DNA of 64,000 bases. Source: Gryllotalpicola protaetiae (lineage in GTDB: Bacteria > Actinomycetota > Actinomycetes > Actinomycetales > Microbacteriaceae). A program made the translations under genes and the position numbers. Location of the stretch: assembly GCF_003627055.1 (NCBI RefSeq), contig NZ_CP032624.1:3348001-3412000 (forward strand), given 5' to 3'. Below, piece by piece: positions 11,511-19,589 of the stretch (its first letter is position 1; every line of letters starts with the position of its first letter). The notes beneath the pieces are model-generated. The model made no database searches. It was not told the DNA's origin and saw only the letters and a list, made by a program, of their open reading frames with translations.

Positions 11511-11550
11511 CCGCCGACTCCCTTCTCCGCCTCACGGGACGGTCTTAAAG
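11511..11550 (-). promoter_or_regulatory. PyrR-binding-loop-like leader hairpin over the pyrR ribosome-binding site
   Basis: The pyrR leader contains UCCCGUGAGG at 11530-11539, an exact match to the PyrR recognition core UCCNGNGAGG. Flanking bases form the expected shape: CCG/CGG upper stem, a purine-rich internal bulge AGAAGGGA, and a GAC/GUC lower stem. The bulge is also the Shine-Dalgarno of pyrR, so bound PyrR would block translation, as described for mycobacterial pyr operons. No terminator hairpin or U-run is visible, which argues against Bacillus-type attenuation. A possible -10 (TAAGGT) lies just upstream, next to the preceding stop codon. Confidence 0.75.
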
Positions 11551-11577
11551 AGTGCCTACTTACAAGAGCCAACCTTA

Positions 11578-13497
11578 TCAGCGGCCGGCGAGCCAATCTC
11601 CGAACGCGCCGAACGAGTAAGGCCGGCCCAGGAAGTCCTCGACGAGCTGCGCGGCATCCTTCGCGCCGCCCGGTGCGAGCACCAGGTCGCGGTAGCGGTG
11701 TGCGACGGATTCCTCGAACAGATCGCCGCGATCGAACGCGGTGAAGAGGTCGGCGGCGATGACCTTGCTCCAGAGGTAGGTGTAGTACGCGCTCGAATAG
11801 CCGGTCAGATGCCCGAAGGACGTGTGCCCGTGATCGTCGGGCAGCGGCGCGAGCACGTCGTACTCGGCCTGCAGCTCCGCGGCGCGTGCCGTGCGGTCTG
11901 CGGGTCGGTCGCGGTGCAGGAAGTAGGAGGCGGCCGTGTAGTAGAGCTGCCGTGCGGCCCACTGCCCGCGGCCGAACGCGTTGGCCGCCCGCATCCGCTC
12001 GACGAGGTCTGTGGGGATCGGCAGACCGTCGTCATCCGTCGCGAAGGTCTGCAGCACGGCGGCATCCCACGCCCACTCTTCGAGCAGCTGGCTGGGCGCC
12101 TCGACGAAGTCCCATTCGGTTGCGATGCCCGAGAGCGCGGCGAACTCGTGGCGGGAGGCGACGAGCTGGTGCACCAGATGCCCGAACTCGTGGAACAGCG
12201 TCACCGCCTCGGAGTGCAGCAGCGGACCTCGGTTGAAGTTGCAGGCGAGCGCGGCGGAGCCGAGCTGGCGACCCGCGACGCCGTGCCGCAGCACGAACGC
12301 CGCCGCATGCTTGAACTTGCCGTCGCGCGGGTGCAGGTCGAGGTAGATGCGGCCGAGCTCTGCACCGTCGAGCGCGACGTCGTAGACGTGCACCTCGGGG
12401 TGCCAGCGCGGGGCGTCGGCCACCTCGCGGTACTGCAGCCCGAACAGCCGCGCTGTCACGTCGAGCAGCCCCTGTCGCACCTTCGCGATGTCGAGATAGC
12501 GGCGCGCGAGCTGAGTGTCGACGTCGAACCGCTCGCGGCGCACGAGCTCGAGTGCGTGCATATTGGCCGAGAAATCGACGGATGTCTGCTCCGGGTCCTC
12601 GGCCCGCAGGGCCGCCAGCAGCACGCCGCAGTCCGCCTGCGCCTGCGGCCCCACCGTCTCGTGCAGCCGCGCGATGAACTCCTCGATCGCGGTCGCCGAT
12701 CCGGTCATCTTCGTCTGCGCGTCGAGCTCTGCCCAGCTGTCGAAGCCGAGCAGCGCCGCCTTCTTCGCCCGCAGCTCGAGCAGCTCGGCGAGCACGCCGT
12801 CGTTGGCGGGCCAGGCGCGGTTCTGGGATGCGACGGTGAGTTCTCGGCGCGCGTCGGCGTCGACGGCGTAGGTGCGGAACGGCACGACGTCGGGGTAGTC
12901 GGTGGTGACCGTCACCAGGCCGTCTTCGTCGACGGGATGGGCGGCGACCCAGTCTGCGGGCAGGCCTTCGAGTCGCTCGGGGGCGAGCCGAACGCTGCGC
13001 ACGTCGTCGCGGATGTTGCGGCTGAACTCCTGCGACAGCTCGGTGATGCGGTGTTCCAGGGCGGCGACCTCGGCGCGCGCAGCCGTGTCGAGATGCACGC
13101 CGGCGAGCCGGAAGTCGCGCAGCAGCCGAGCGAGGCGGCGCGCGGCCTCGCTCGAGAGCCCCGCGCCGTCGAGACCGGTGACGAGCGCGTACAGCTCGAC
13201 ATCTTGCTGACGCTCGGTGGCGAGCTTGTCGGCCTCGCGGGCGCGGTCCTCGAAGAGCTTGCGCACCGCTTCGTCAGGGTGCACTTCGCTGAGCAGCTCG
13301 GATGCTGCGGCAACGTCGCCGATCGCCGTGTCACCGTCGTTCCACAGCGCGAGTACCTCGGCCGCACCGTACGTCGAGCCGTCCTTGAGAGCGGCGACGC
13401 TCGCCCGGAACGTGTCGATCAGCCCCGCAGTATAGCTCTCACCCCATGCCAGCCAGTCGGAGTCGGTCGCGGGCAGCTCAAGCGGAGACAGGGGCAT
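11578..13497 (-). CDS. M3-family zinc metallopeptidase (oligopeptidase / peptidyl-dipeptidase type)
   Basis: Cytosolic peptidase that trims short peptides. 639 aa. The zinc motif HEFGH lies near residues 434-438, and the third ligand is expected in EAPSQLLEEWAW near residue 460. The C-terminal substrate-binding segment (GYSSAYYTYLWSKVIAADLF) matches the M3 family (Dcp/OpdA/PrlC group). No signal peptide. ATG start. It lies just upstream of pyrR on the same strand, with 67 nt between, but has no functional tie to pyrimidines. The exact specificity cannot be set from sequence. Confidence 0.9.
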   Translation of the reverse strand: MPLSPLELPATDSDWLAWGESYTAGLIDTFRASVAALKDGSTYGAAEVLALWNDGDTAIGDVAAASELLSEVHPDEAVRKLFEDRAREADKLATERQQDVELYALVTGLDGAGLSSEAARRLARLLRDFRLAGVHLDTAARAEVAALEHRITELSQEFSRNIRDDVRSVRLAPERLEGLPADWVAAHPVDEDGLVTVTTDYPDVVPFRTYAVDADARRELTVASQNRAWPANDGVLAELLELRAKKAALLGFDSWAELDAQTKMTGSATAIEEFIARLHETVGPQAQADCGVLLAALRAEDPEQTSVDFSANMHALELVRRERFDVDTQLARRYLDIAKVRQGLLDVTARLFGLQYREVADAPRWHPEVHVYDVALDGAELGRIYLDLHPRDGKFKHAAAFVLRHGVAGRQLGSAALACNFNRGPLLHSEAVTLFHEFGHLVHQLVASRHEFAALSGIATEWDFVEAPSQLLEEWAWDAAVLQTFATDDDGLPIPTDLVERMRAANAFGRGQWAARQLYYTAASYFLHRDRPADRTARAAELQAEYDVLAPLPDDHGHTSFGHLTGYSSAYYTYLWSKVIAADLFTAFDRGDLFEESVAHRYRDLVLAPGGAKDAAQLVEDFLGRPYSFGAFGDWLAGR

Positions 13498-13647
13498 GCT
13501 GCCAAGCTACCGGGGTCAGGCGCCGACGACCTCGACCCCGGCTCTCCGCGCAGCGGAGGTCAGCGTCGTGCATCGCTGCAAACAGGTTCGGCCTGGAGCC
13601 GAACCGCGGACCAGAACGCGCGGCGAGGGACCGGTTTGCGGCGCCGC

Positions 13648-14019
13648 TCAGGGTGTGTACGGTGTGAGGCAGAACGGGTGCCCGGCTGGATCGAGCATGA
13701 CGACCCAGCGGGGATCCGGCTGGAATCCGGCAATGGTCGCGCCCTGGGCGACGGCGAAGTCTGTCTGATCTTCAAGCCGGATGTCAGGGCAGCTGATATC
13801 CAGGTGCACGACGGATGCGCCCGGCCACGTCGGCCTCGCATATGGATCGACGCGTTGTGCGATCAATGCGAATGGCCCGATCCGAACGGCCGCCGCCGAT
13901 TCGGTGCGCCAGATGACCGCACCGTCAAGGAGGCCGGCATAGAAACCAGCGAGCTCGTCGTGATCGGCGCAGTCAAGAGAGATTGCGACGATGGATAGCG
14001 AAGGGTGCTCTCTCTCCAC
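13648..14019 (-). CDS. VOC-family (glyoxalase/bleomycin-resistance fold) protein
   Basis: 123 aa, single VOC module. It shows the usual start ISLDCADHDELAGFYAGLLDG, the mid strand VHLDISCPDI and the closing WVVMLDPAGHPFCLTPYTP, where metal ligands often sit. The substrate is unknown: these proteins include lyases, dioxygenases and drug-binding proteins. The start is a GTG at 14017-14019 with only a weak CGGAG upstream. It stands apart between the M3 peptidase (150 nt) and nusB (120 nt), and its flanks are less GC-rich than the neighbours, so acquisition is possible. Confidence 0.8.
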   Translation of the reverse strand: MEREHPSLSIVAISLDCADHDELAGFYAGLLDGAVIWRTESAAAVRIGPFALIAQRVDPYARPTWPGASVVHLDISCPDIRLEDQTDFAVAQGATIAGFQPDPRWVVMLDPAGHPFCLTPYTP

Positions 14020-14139
14020 GCTCCGACAATAGGCCGCACCGCGACGCCGGCCCGCAGCAGGATCCTCATATGAAGCACGACAGACGAGCTGGCCGTAGAT
14101 AGTCGCCGTCTCGGCGTGGGACCTTCACGGAAGCAGGGC

Positions 14140-14598
14140 TTACTCTCCTGCGGGCGCCTCGGCCGGGGCATCCGTCGCATCGTCATCGCCCGCTGTCTGC
14201 GCGATCTTGGCGAGCAGGCCGTTGATGAAGCCGGACGAGTCCTCCGTCGACAGCACGGTGGCCGCCTCGACGGCCTCGGAGATCGCGACGCCGGTCGGCA
14301 CCTCCGGGTTGTACAGGAGCTCCCACACGCCGATGCGCACGATGGCGCGGTCGACGATGGGCATGCGCGCCAGCGTCCACCCGTGCGCGTAGGTCTCGAT
14401 CAGCTCGTCGATCTCGGCGCGGTGGTCGTTGACGCCGTCGACGATGTCGCGGGCGTACAGCCAGGATGCCTCGCGCGCCGGTTCGTTCGCCGCGCGCTCG
14501 GCCTCCGTGGCCAGGGCCTGGGCGATCGGGATGCCCCGCAGGTCGGCGACGTAGAGGATGTCGAGAGCCCGCTTGCGGGCCTTCGTGCGTGCGCTCAC
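14140..14598 (-). CDS. nusB: Transcription antitermination factor NusB
   Basis: Binds boxA RNA with NusE (S10) and supports rRNA transcription antitermination. 152 aa. It has the all-helical NusB core: ARKRALDILYVADLRG at the N-terminus, MPIVDRAIVRIGVWELLY in the middle, and VAISEAVEAATVLSTEDSSGFINGLLAKIA at the end. An acidic/alanine-rich tail of about 15 residues follows. The GTG start shares one nucleotide with the efp stop codon (TAGTG), so efp and nusB are translationally linked. Confidence 0.95.
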   Translation of the reverse strand: MSARTKARKRALDILYVADLRGIPIAQALATEAERAANEPAREASWLYARDIVDGVNDHRAEIDELIETYAHGWTLARMPIVDRAIVRIGVWELLYNPEVPTGVAISEAVEAATVLSTEDSSGFINGLLAKIAQTAGDDDATDAPAEAPAGE

Positions 14599-15161
14599 TA
14601 GTCGTTCACACGGCCGAGGTAGTCGCCCGTGCGGGTGTCGACCTTGACCTTGGTGTTGTTCTCCAGGAAGAGCGGCACCTGGATCTCGTAACCCGTCTCG
14701 AGCGTCGCGGGCTTGGTGCCGGCGCTCGAACGGTCGCCCTGAAGACCGGGCTCGGTGTAGGTGACCTCGAGCACGACCGAGGCGGGAAGCTCGACATACA
14801 GCGGGTTGCCGTTGTTCATCGCGATCGTCGCGATCTGGTTCTCGAGCATGAAGTGGGCCGCGTCGCCGACGATGGTGGCGGGCACGTTGATCTGGTCGTA
14901 GTCCGTCTGGTCCATGAAGACGAAGGACTCGCCGTCGTTGTACAGGTACTGGTAGTCGCGGCGGTCGACGGTCTCGATGTCGATCTTGGTGCCCGCGTTG
15001 TACGTCTTGTCGACGACCTTGCCGGTCAGGATGTTCTTCATCTTCGTGCGGACGAACGCGCCGCCCTTGCCCGGCTTGACGTGCTGGAACTCGATGATGG
15101 TCCAGAGCTGGCCGTCGATGTTGAGGACGACGCCGTTCTTGATGTCAGCGGTTGAAGCCAT
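14598..15161 (-). CDS. efp: Elongation factor P
   Basis: Relieves ribosome stalling at polyproline. 187 aa with the three beta-barrel domains. The domain I tip loop [12 protein letters not shown] (residues 29-40) puts a lysine (Lys32) at the functional tip, as in Lys-type EF-Ps. No EpmA/YmfI-type modifying gene is in the window. The C-terminal [12 protein letters not shown] is standard. ATG start. A TAGAAT at 15220-15225 could be the -10 of its promoter, but no convincing -35 is at the right distance. It is the first gene of an efp-nusB pair. Confidence 0.96.
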   Translation of the reverse strand: MASTADIKNGVVLNIDGQLWTIIEFQHVKPGKGGAFVRTKMKNILTGKVVDKTYNAGTKIDIETVDRRDYQYLYNDGESFVFMDQTDYDQINVPATIVGDAAHFMLENQIATIAMNNGNPLYVELPASVVLEVTYTEPGLQGDRSSAGTKPATLETGYEIQVPLFLENNTKVKVDTRTGDYLGRVND

Positions 15162-15258
15162 GAGGAATCCGATCGATATTGCGAAAAGTCAGCAGCGGGG
15201 CCCGAATGGGCCAAGGGGAATTCTATCAGCGGGTCCGCGCGCCACTTTCAGGCCCTGA

Positions 15259-15693
15259 TCAGCGCGCGAGCTGCGCAAGTGCCAGCCGGTAGGAGTCGAA
15301 GCCGAAGCCCGCGATGACCCCGGTGGCGACGGCGGTGACGACGCTCGTGTGGCGGAACTCCTCGCGCGCGTGCGGGTTCGAGATGTGCACCTCGATCAGC
15401 GGCACTCCGGAGCTGGTGACGTACTGCACGGCGTCGTGCAGGGCGATCGAGTAGTGGGTCCACGCCCCGGCGTTCAGCACGACCGGAGTCTTCGACTGCG
15501 CGGCTGCGTGCAGCCAGCCGAGCAGCTCGCCCTCGTGGTCGGTCTGCCTGACCTCGAGGGTGGCGCCGAGCGTCACGGCATCGGCCTCGAGCAGCGCGCG
15601 CAGGTCGTCGAGCGTGTCGCTTCCGTAGATCTCGGGCTCACGGGTGCCGAGGGTGCCGAGGTTGGGGCCGTTCAAGACAAGGACGTGGGTCAC
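15259..15693 (-). CDS. aroQ: Type II 3-dehydroquinate dehydratase
   Basis: Dehydrates 3-dehydroquinate in the shikimate pathway. 144 aa from the GTG at 15691-15693, which overlaps the previous stop (GTGA). An upstream in-frame start would add a non-conserved stretch over that gene. Family motifs: [32 protein letters not shown] and [17 protein letters not shown] (catalytic His/Arg region). It is separated from the other aro genes (18-21.7 kb) and closes a TetR-controlled, fully overlapping operon. Confidence 0.94.
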   Translation of the reverse strand: MTHVLVLNGPNLGTLGTREPEIYGSDTLDDLRALLEADAVTLGATLEVRQTDHEGELLGWLHAAAQSKTPVVLNAGAWTHYSIALHDAVQYVTSSGVPLIEVHISNPHAREEFRHTSVVTAVATGVIAGFGFDSYRLALAQLAR

Positions 15694-16112
15694 GGTCGCA
15701 ACGCTAGCGGGTCTTCGTCGTTCTTCAACGGGCGCACGCGCACGGCAGACCACTCGTCGTTGAGCGGCCGGTTGCCTATGGCGCGCCAGCCGTGTTCGAG
15801 GACGGCGCGCGCGATGATGTCACGGTTCAGCGGCCCCTTCCCGCCCTTGAGATAACCGAGCCAGACCACGCGGGTGTTGACGAGCTGCGGCAGAAGGTCG
15901 GCGAGATCGCGGTGCAGCTGATCGAGATCGGGCGAGAACGCGAACACCGCGTCGGCGTCGGCGACGGATGCCTCGGTCGAACCCTCCGGCAGCGGGAGCA
16001 GCAGCGCCCGCTGTTCGGCCGTCGCCCCGACGATGGCGATGCTCTCGCCCTTCTTGACCTGGAGGTGCTCAGCGACGGTGTCGGCCATGCGCAGAAACCT
16101 ATCGTGGCTCAT
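15690..16112 (-). CDS. DUF3052-like protein of unknown function
   Basis: 140 aa from the ATG at 16110-16112; a GTG one codon earlier is possible. The pattern resembles DUF3052-type actinobacterial proteins: a start with [14 protein letters not shown], a central acidic segment [19 protein letters not shown], a hydrophobic [11 protein letters not shown] strand, and the closing [12 protein letters not shown], comparable with the ETWSGLRLV ending of that family. No catalytic motif. It overlaps both the upstream membrane gene and aroQ by 3-4 nt. Family assignment is from pattern memory and only moderately secure. Confidence 0.65.
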   Translation of the reverse strand: MSHDRFLRMADTVAEHLQVKKGESIAIVGATAEQRALLLPLPEGSTEASVADADAVFAFSPDLDQLHRDLADLLPQLVNTRVVWLGYLKGGKGPLNRDIIARAVLEHGWRAIGNRPLNDEWSAVRVRPLKNDEDPLALRP

Positions 16113-16612
16113 CACCCCGACATGTCACTCATGGCGCCTCGGCGATCATCGCGCAGCGCTATCCGCGAGGTGGTCCACCATCCCAGCGGCAGAGCGAAAG
16201 CCCCGGCGGTTCCACACATCAAGGCAATGGCGTCGCCACCCAGAGGGCTCCCTAAGACAATCATCGGCACAACGGCGCCGAGCACCATGCCGTACGCAGC
16301 GAAAGCCGCCAGGTGAATCACGTCGCCGCGCCGTCGCTCGAGTGCGCGACCGAGTAAGTATGCGATCGGCGACCCCACGACCGTCGTGACGACGGTGAAC
16401 GGCAGGCCGATGACCACCGGCAGCAGTCCGAGCGTGACACCGGAAGGTCCTTCGGTGAACGCGCCGATGATTGCGCCGGTGGCAATGACGCACGGCTGGA
16501 ACCACGCCCACGCCAGCGCCGCCCCGCGGGTGAACTCGCCGAAGGTGAAAGCGCGGGGCAAGTCGACGGCGCGCACCGACCTCTTCTCGTAGCGGGTCTC
16601 AAGCGCGCTCAT
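16112..16612 (-). CDS. Four-helix integral membrane protein of the TetR operon
   Basis: 166 aa. Four hydrophobic segments, at roughly residues 28-50, 57-80, 100-120 and 126-148, predict an integral membrane protein with a charged N-terminus (residues 1-18). I do not recognise a family. The ATG at 16610-16612 overlaps the TetR-gene stop (ATGA), and the 3' end overlaps the DUF3052-like gene. A small membrane protein right behind a TetR regulator is often the regulated target, for example in transport or envelope response, but that is inference. Confidence 0.75.
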   Translation of the reverse strand: MSALETRYEKRSVRAVDLPRAFTFGEFTRGAALAWAWFQPCVIATGAIIGAFTEGPSGVTLGLLPVVIGLPFTVVTTVVGSPIAYLLGRALERRRGDVIHLAAFAAYGMVLGAVVPMIVLGSPLGGDAIALMCGTAGAFALPLGWWTTSRIALRDDRRGAMSDMSG

Positions 16613-17259
16613 GCGCCGACCTCTCCGACGAGGTCGAGCAGGGTGCGCAGCGGAGCGCGAACGCCGGGAACGCGCAGCAGCGGCAGGGCCGCCTTGAACA
16701 GCTTGAGACCCTGGTCGACCAGCCGGGTGGTGTTGCGCTGCCCGGGTGAGCGGTCGTAGCTCCAGAACAGGCACAGCAGCAGGTACGCGAGCCAGAGGGC
16801 CTTCGGCAGCCGCGACGCGAAGTCGGCCGGCAGCGTTTGCTTCGCCCCGTCGACGGCCTCGCGGAACAGCGCGACGACGATCGCCCGAGCGGGTGCCGAC
16901 TCGGGCGACATGGGGTTGAGCGGCGACGCTGGGGCGACCATTGCGGTCAGGAATCCGGCCGCGTACTCGTGGAATGGAGCGAGCTGGTCGAGCCCGGTGC
17001 GCAGCACGACACCGAGGCGCGCGGTCAGCTCGCCGACGTCGGCGAGCAGCGGCACGGCCGCGGCCCGATGGGCTTCCTGTACCTCGAGGTACAGCTCCTG
17101 CACGAGGTGGTTCTTCGTCGGGAAGTAGTAGTACGCGTTCCCGAGCGAGACGCCCGACTGCGTTGCGATGGAGCGCATGGTCGTCGCGTCGAAGCCCTGC
17201 TCGCGGAACGACTGGAGCGCCACTCCTCTGATCAGCTCGCGTGTCTGTTCGGACTTCAT
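16609..17259 (-). CDS. TetR-family transcriptional regulator
   Basis: 216 aa from the ATG at 17257-17259. The N-terminal helix-turn-helix is typical: RGVALQSFREQGFDATTMRSIA followed by QSGVSLGNAYYYFPTKNHLVQEL (residues ~10-54). The remaining helices form the ligand domain, with a hydrophobic segment ALWLAYLLLCLFWSYDRSPGQ that suggests a lipophilic ligand. A perfect 14-bp palindrome 15 nt before the start is a likely autoregulatory operator. The gene leads an operon with three overlapping followers, ending in aroQ. Confidence 0.9.
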   Translation of the reverse strand: MKSEQTRELIRGVALQSFREQGFDATTMRSIATQSGVSLGNAYYYFPTKNHLVQELYLEVQEAHRAAAVPLLADVGELTARLGVVLRTGLDQLAPFHEYAAGFLTAMVAPASPLNPMSPESAPARAIVVALFREAVDGAKQTLPADFASRLPKALWLAYLLLCLFWSYDRSPGQRNTTRLVDQGLKLFKAALPLLRVPGVRAPLRTLLDLVGEVGA

Positions 17260-17274
17260 CGCCGCATCCGTTTC

Positions 17275-17288
17275 TTGAACATGTTCAA
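17275..17288. promoter_or_regulatory. TetR operator candidate, TTGAACATGTTCAA
   Basis: A perfect 14-bp palindrome, TTGAACATGTTCAA, lies 15 nt upstream of the TetR gene start in the gap between it and the next gene. It is AT-rich against a GC-rich background, and both size and position fit an autoregulatory TetR-family operator. Binding by this particular regulator is inferred. Confidence 0.6.
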
Positions 17289-17330
17289 AAACTAGTCCGA
17301 CAAGCCATCGCGGGCAAGAGAGAGCGGAGA

Positions 17331-17984
17331 TCAGCCGGCGGCGACGACCAGGTCCTTGGCGGCGCACGCGGCGGCGGCGCTTTGGCCGGACTTGCGCGGG
17401 TAGACCGACACGGTGAGGCCGTCGGCGGTGCAGGCGGCGAGCGGTGGCAGCGCGAGCTTCCAGGTCAGCTTCGGCAGCTCGACGCACCCGTCGAGCTGCG
17501 CGGGCAGCGGCGCGAGCTTCGCGATCGGCGCGGGCTGCTCGACCTCGCCGAAGCTCGGCAGCCTGCCGGGGGCCGGGCCGCCGCTCGCCGTGTAGGTGCC
17601 GTTAGCGGAGACCACATCGGTCAAGGCCCACCGGCCGCCGTCGCTCGCCGAGAAGGTGACGCAGCCGTTGCCGAGTGTGCGCTGCTGCACCGCGATCTGA
17701 TCCAGCTGCGCCACCGCCTGGGCGTCCTCCTCGATCGCGGTGCAGACGCTGAGTGGGTCCACGCGCGGCACGTTCGAGGGGTCGGATGCGTGCGCAGTCC
17801 ACCCTGAGATCAGCTCGCCGTCGGTGTCGAAGCACTGCACGGACAGCGGCGCGGGCTTCGCGACGGTGTGCGGCAGCAGGGGTGCGTTGAGCCGGCCGGT
17901 CAGCAGCAGCGCGACGACGGCCAGCACGGCAGCGGCAACCGCGCACCACAGCAGCACCCCGGTGCGACGGCGCGCTTCAGTCAT
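17331..17984 (-). CDS. Membrane-anchored extracytoplasmic protein, unknown function
   Basis: 217 aa. A basic start (MTEARRRTG) is followed by one hydrophobic helix at about residues 10-30, then an exported domain rich in Ala, Pro and Gly. That domain has six cysteines (for example SVQCFDTDGE, LSVCTAIEED, GNGCVTFS, LDGCVELP, AACTADG and AAACAAKD), which could pair as disulfides outside the cell. No lipobox, and no family is recognised. It stands alone between aroB (26 nt) and the TetR operon. Confidence 0.75.
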   Translation of the reverse strand: MTEARRRTGVLLWCAVAAAVLAVVALLLTGRLNAPLLPHTVAKPAPLSVQCFDTDGELISGWTAHASDPSNVPRVDPLSVCTAIEEDAQAVAQLDQIAVQQRTLGNGCVTFSASDGGRWALTDVVSANGTYTASGGPAPGRLPSFGEVEQPAPIAKLAPLPAQLDGCVELPKLTWKLALPPLAACTADGLTVSVYPRKSGQSAAAACAAKDLVVAAG

Positions 17985-18010
17985 GCGTCGACGCTACCCG
18001 CGTGCGGCAG

Positions 18011-19087
18011 CTAGACGCCGACCTCCTGATAGGCGGCGAACAGCAGCGACTCGTCAGGCCCGCGCAGCACGGTCGGCCGCGCGATGTCGTCGAGCACGAT
18101 GAAGCGCATCATCGCCCCTCGGGCCTTCTTGTCGCGACGCATGGTCGCAAGCAGCATCTGCCAGCGGCCGAGTGGGTAGGTGGTCGGCAGGGTCAAGGAC
18201 GTGAGGATGCTGCGGTGCCGGTCGGCCGCGGCATCCGACAGCCTGCCCGCCAGCCTCGACAACTCGGCCGCATAGACCATGCCGACCGAGATCGCCGCGC
18301 CGTGCCGCCACTGGTAGCGCTCGGCGTGCTCGATCGCGTGGCCGAGGGTGTGGCCGTAGTTGAGGATCTCGCGCAGGCCGGATTCCTTGAAGTCCTCCCC
18401 CACGACGCGCGCCTTGAGGGCGATCGACAGTTCGACGACGCGGCGGAATTCATCGCTCGAAGCATCCGTCGCCCTCTCGACGCCCGCCTCGACGATCTCG
18501 AGGATCTCGGGCTCGGCGATGAAGCCGCACTTCACGATCTCGGCGAAGCCGGCGAGCAGGTCGTTGCGCGGCAGGCTCGAGATGGTGTCGAGGTCGGCGA
18601 CGACGGCGGCCGGCGCGTAGAACGAGCCGACGAGGTTCTTGCCCTCCGCCGTGTTGATGCCCGTCTTGCCGCCGACCGCTGCGTCGACCATGCCGAGCAC
18701 CGTGGTCGGCACCTGGATCAGCTTGACGCCGCGCAGCCAGGTCGCCGCGACGAAGCCGGCGAGGTCGGTGGCCGCGCCGCCGCCGAAGCCGATCACGGCG
18801 TCGGAGCGGGTGAAGTCGGCCTGCCCCATGATCTGCCAGCAGAACGCGGCGACCTCGACGCGCTTGGCGGCCTCCCCGTCGGGCACCTCGGCGAGCAGCA
18901 CCTGGTATTTCCCGGCGAGCGATTCGCGCAGCTCGGATGCCGCAGCCGCGAGCGTCGGCGGATGCACGATCAGCACCTTCGAGACGTCGTCGCCGAGCTT
19001 GTCGGCGAGAGAGTTGCGGATGCCGTAGCCGACCGTCACCGTATACGGGTCGAGGCCCGGCACGTGGATCTCGGTGATGTCGCTCAT
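18011..19087 (-). CDS. aroB: 3-dehydroquinate synthase
   Basis: NAD- and zinc-dependent enzyme making 3-dehydroquinate from DAHP. 358 aa from the ATG at 19085-19087, which overlaps the aroK stop (ATGA). The long upstream open frame is a shadow of aroK. Motifs: GFGGGAATDLAGFVAATWLRG, VPTTVLGMVDAAVGGKTGIN, and the zinc-binding NYGHTLGHAIEH near residue 250. It is the last gene of the aroE-aroC-aroK-aroB run. Confidence 0.96.
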   Translation of the reverse strand: MSDITEIHVPGLDPYTVTVGYGIRNSLADKLGDDVSKVLIVHPPTLAAAASELRESLAGKYQVLLAEVPDGEAAKRVEVAAFCWQIMGQADFTRSDAVIGFGGGAATDLAGFVAATWLRGVKLIQVPTTVLGMVDAAVGGKTGINTAEGKNLVGSFYAPAAVVADLDTISSLPRNDLLAGFAEIVKCGFIAEPEILEIVEAGVERATDASSDEFRRVVELSIALKARVVGEDFKESGLREILNYGHTLGHAIEHAERYQWRHGAAISVGMVYAAELSRLAGRLSDAAADRHRSILTSLTLPTTYPLGRWQMLLATMRRDKKARGAMMRFIVLDDIARPTVLRGPDESLLFAAYQEVGV

Positions 19088-19587
19088 TCGCTGAACTCTT
19101 TTCCTGATCGAATCCACACGGCGAGGTCTGCTGCGATCTGGTCGCGCGGGCGATTCGCGGTCTCGACCCGCCGATCGGCGAGACGCTCGTAGAGCGGGCG
19201 GCGGGCGGCGACCAGCGCCTTCCACGACTCGAGGTCGGGGGCGAGCGGCCGTTTGCCGTCCGCCGTGATGCGGCCCTCGACGTGCTCGGGGTCGACGTCG
19301 AGCAGCACCACGACGTGGGCCTCGAGGTCGCGCTGGGTGTCCTCGTCGAGCACCGCGCCGCCGCCGAACGAGATGATCGCGTCCTGCGCGAGCGCCTCGA
19401 TCACCGCGGCGCGCTCGAGGCGCCGGAAGTACGGCTCGCCATGCTCGGCGAAGATCTCGGTGATCGGGCCGTGGTCGCGCACGACGATCGCGTCGGTGTC
19501 GACGAAGTCCTTGTCGAGCAGCCGTGCGAGCTTCTTGCCGACCTTCGACTTGCCCGCCGCGGGCGGTCCGATGAGGACGATCGCCAC
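19084..19587 (-). CDS. aroK: Shikimate kinase
   Basis: Phosphorylates shikimate at the 3-OH. 167 aa from a GTG at 19585-19587, 2 nt after the aroC stop. Walker A GPPAAGKSKVGKKLA (residues 7-21), the DTD shikimate-binding motif in DKDFVDTDAIV, the FGGGAVLDE motif and the LID-region arginines around ADGKRPL are all present. Its place between aroC and aroB is conserved in actinobacteria. Confidence 0.95.
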   Translation of the reverse strand: MAIVLIGPPAAGKSKVGKKLARLLDKDFVDTDAIVVRDHGPITEIFAEHGEPYFRRLERAAVIEALAQDAIISFGGGAVLDEDTQRDLEAHVVVLLDVDPEHVEGRITADGKRPLAPDLESWKALVAARRPLYERLADRRVETANRPRDQIAADLAVWIRSGKEFSE

Positions 19588-19589
19588 GC

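Noticed and set aside
15220-15225. TAGAAT as -10 of an efp promoter
   Set aside because: No -35 at 16-18 nt; the nearest CTGAAA is 20 nt away. Mentioned only under efp.
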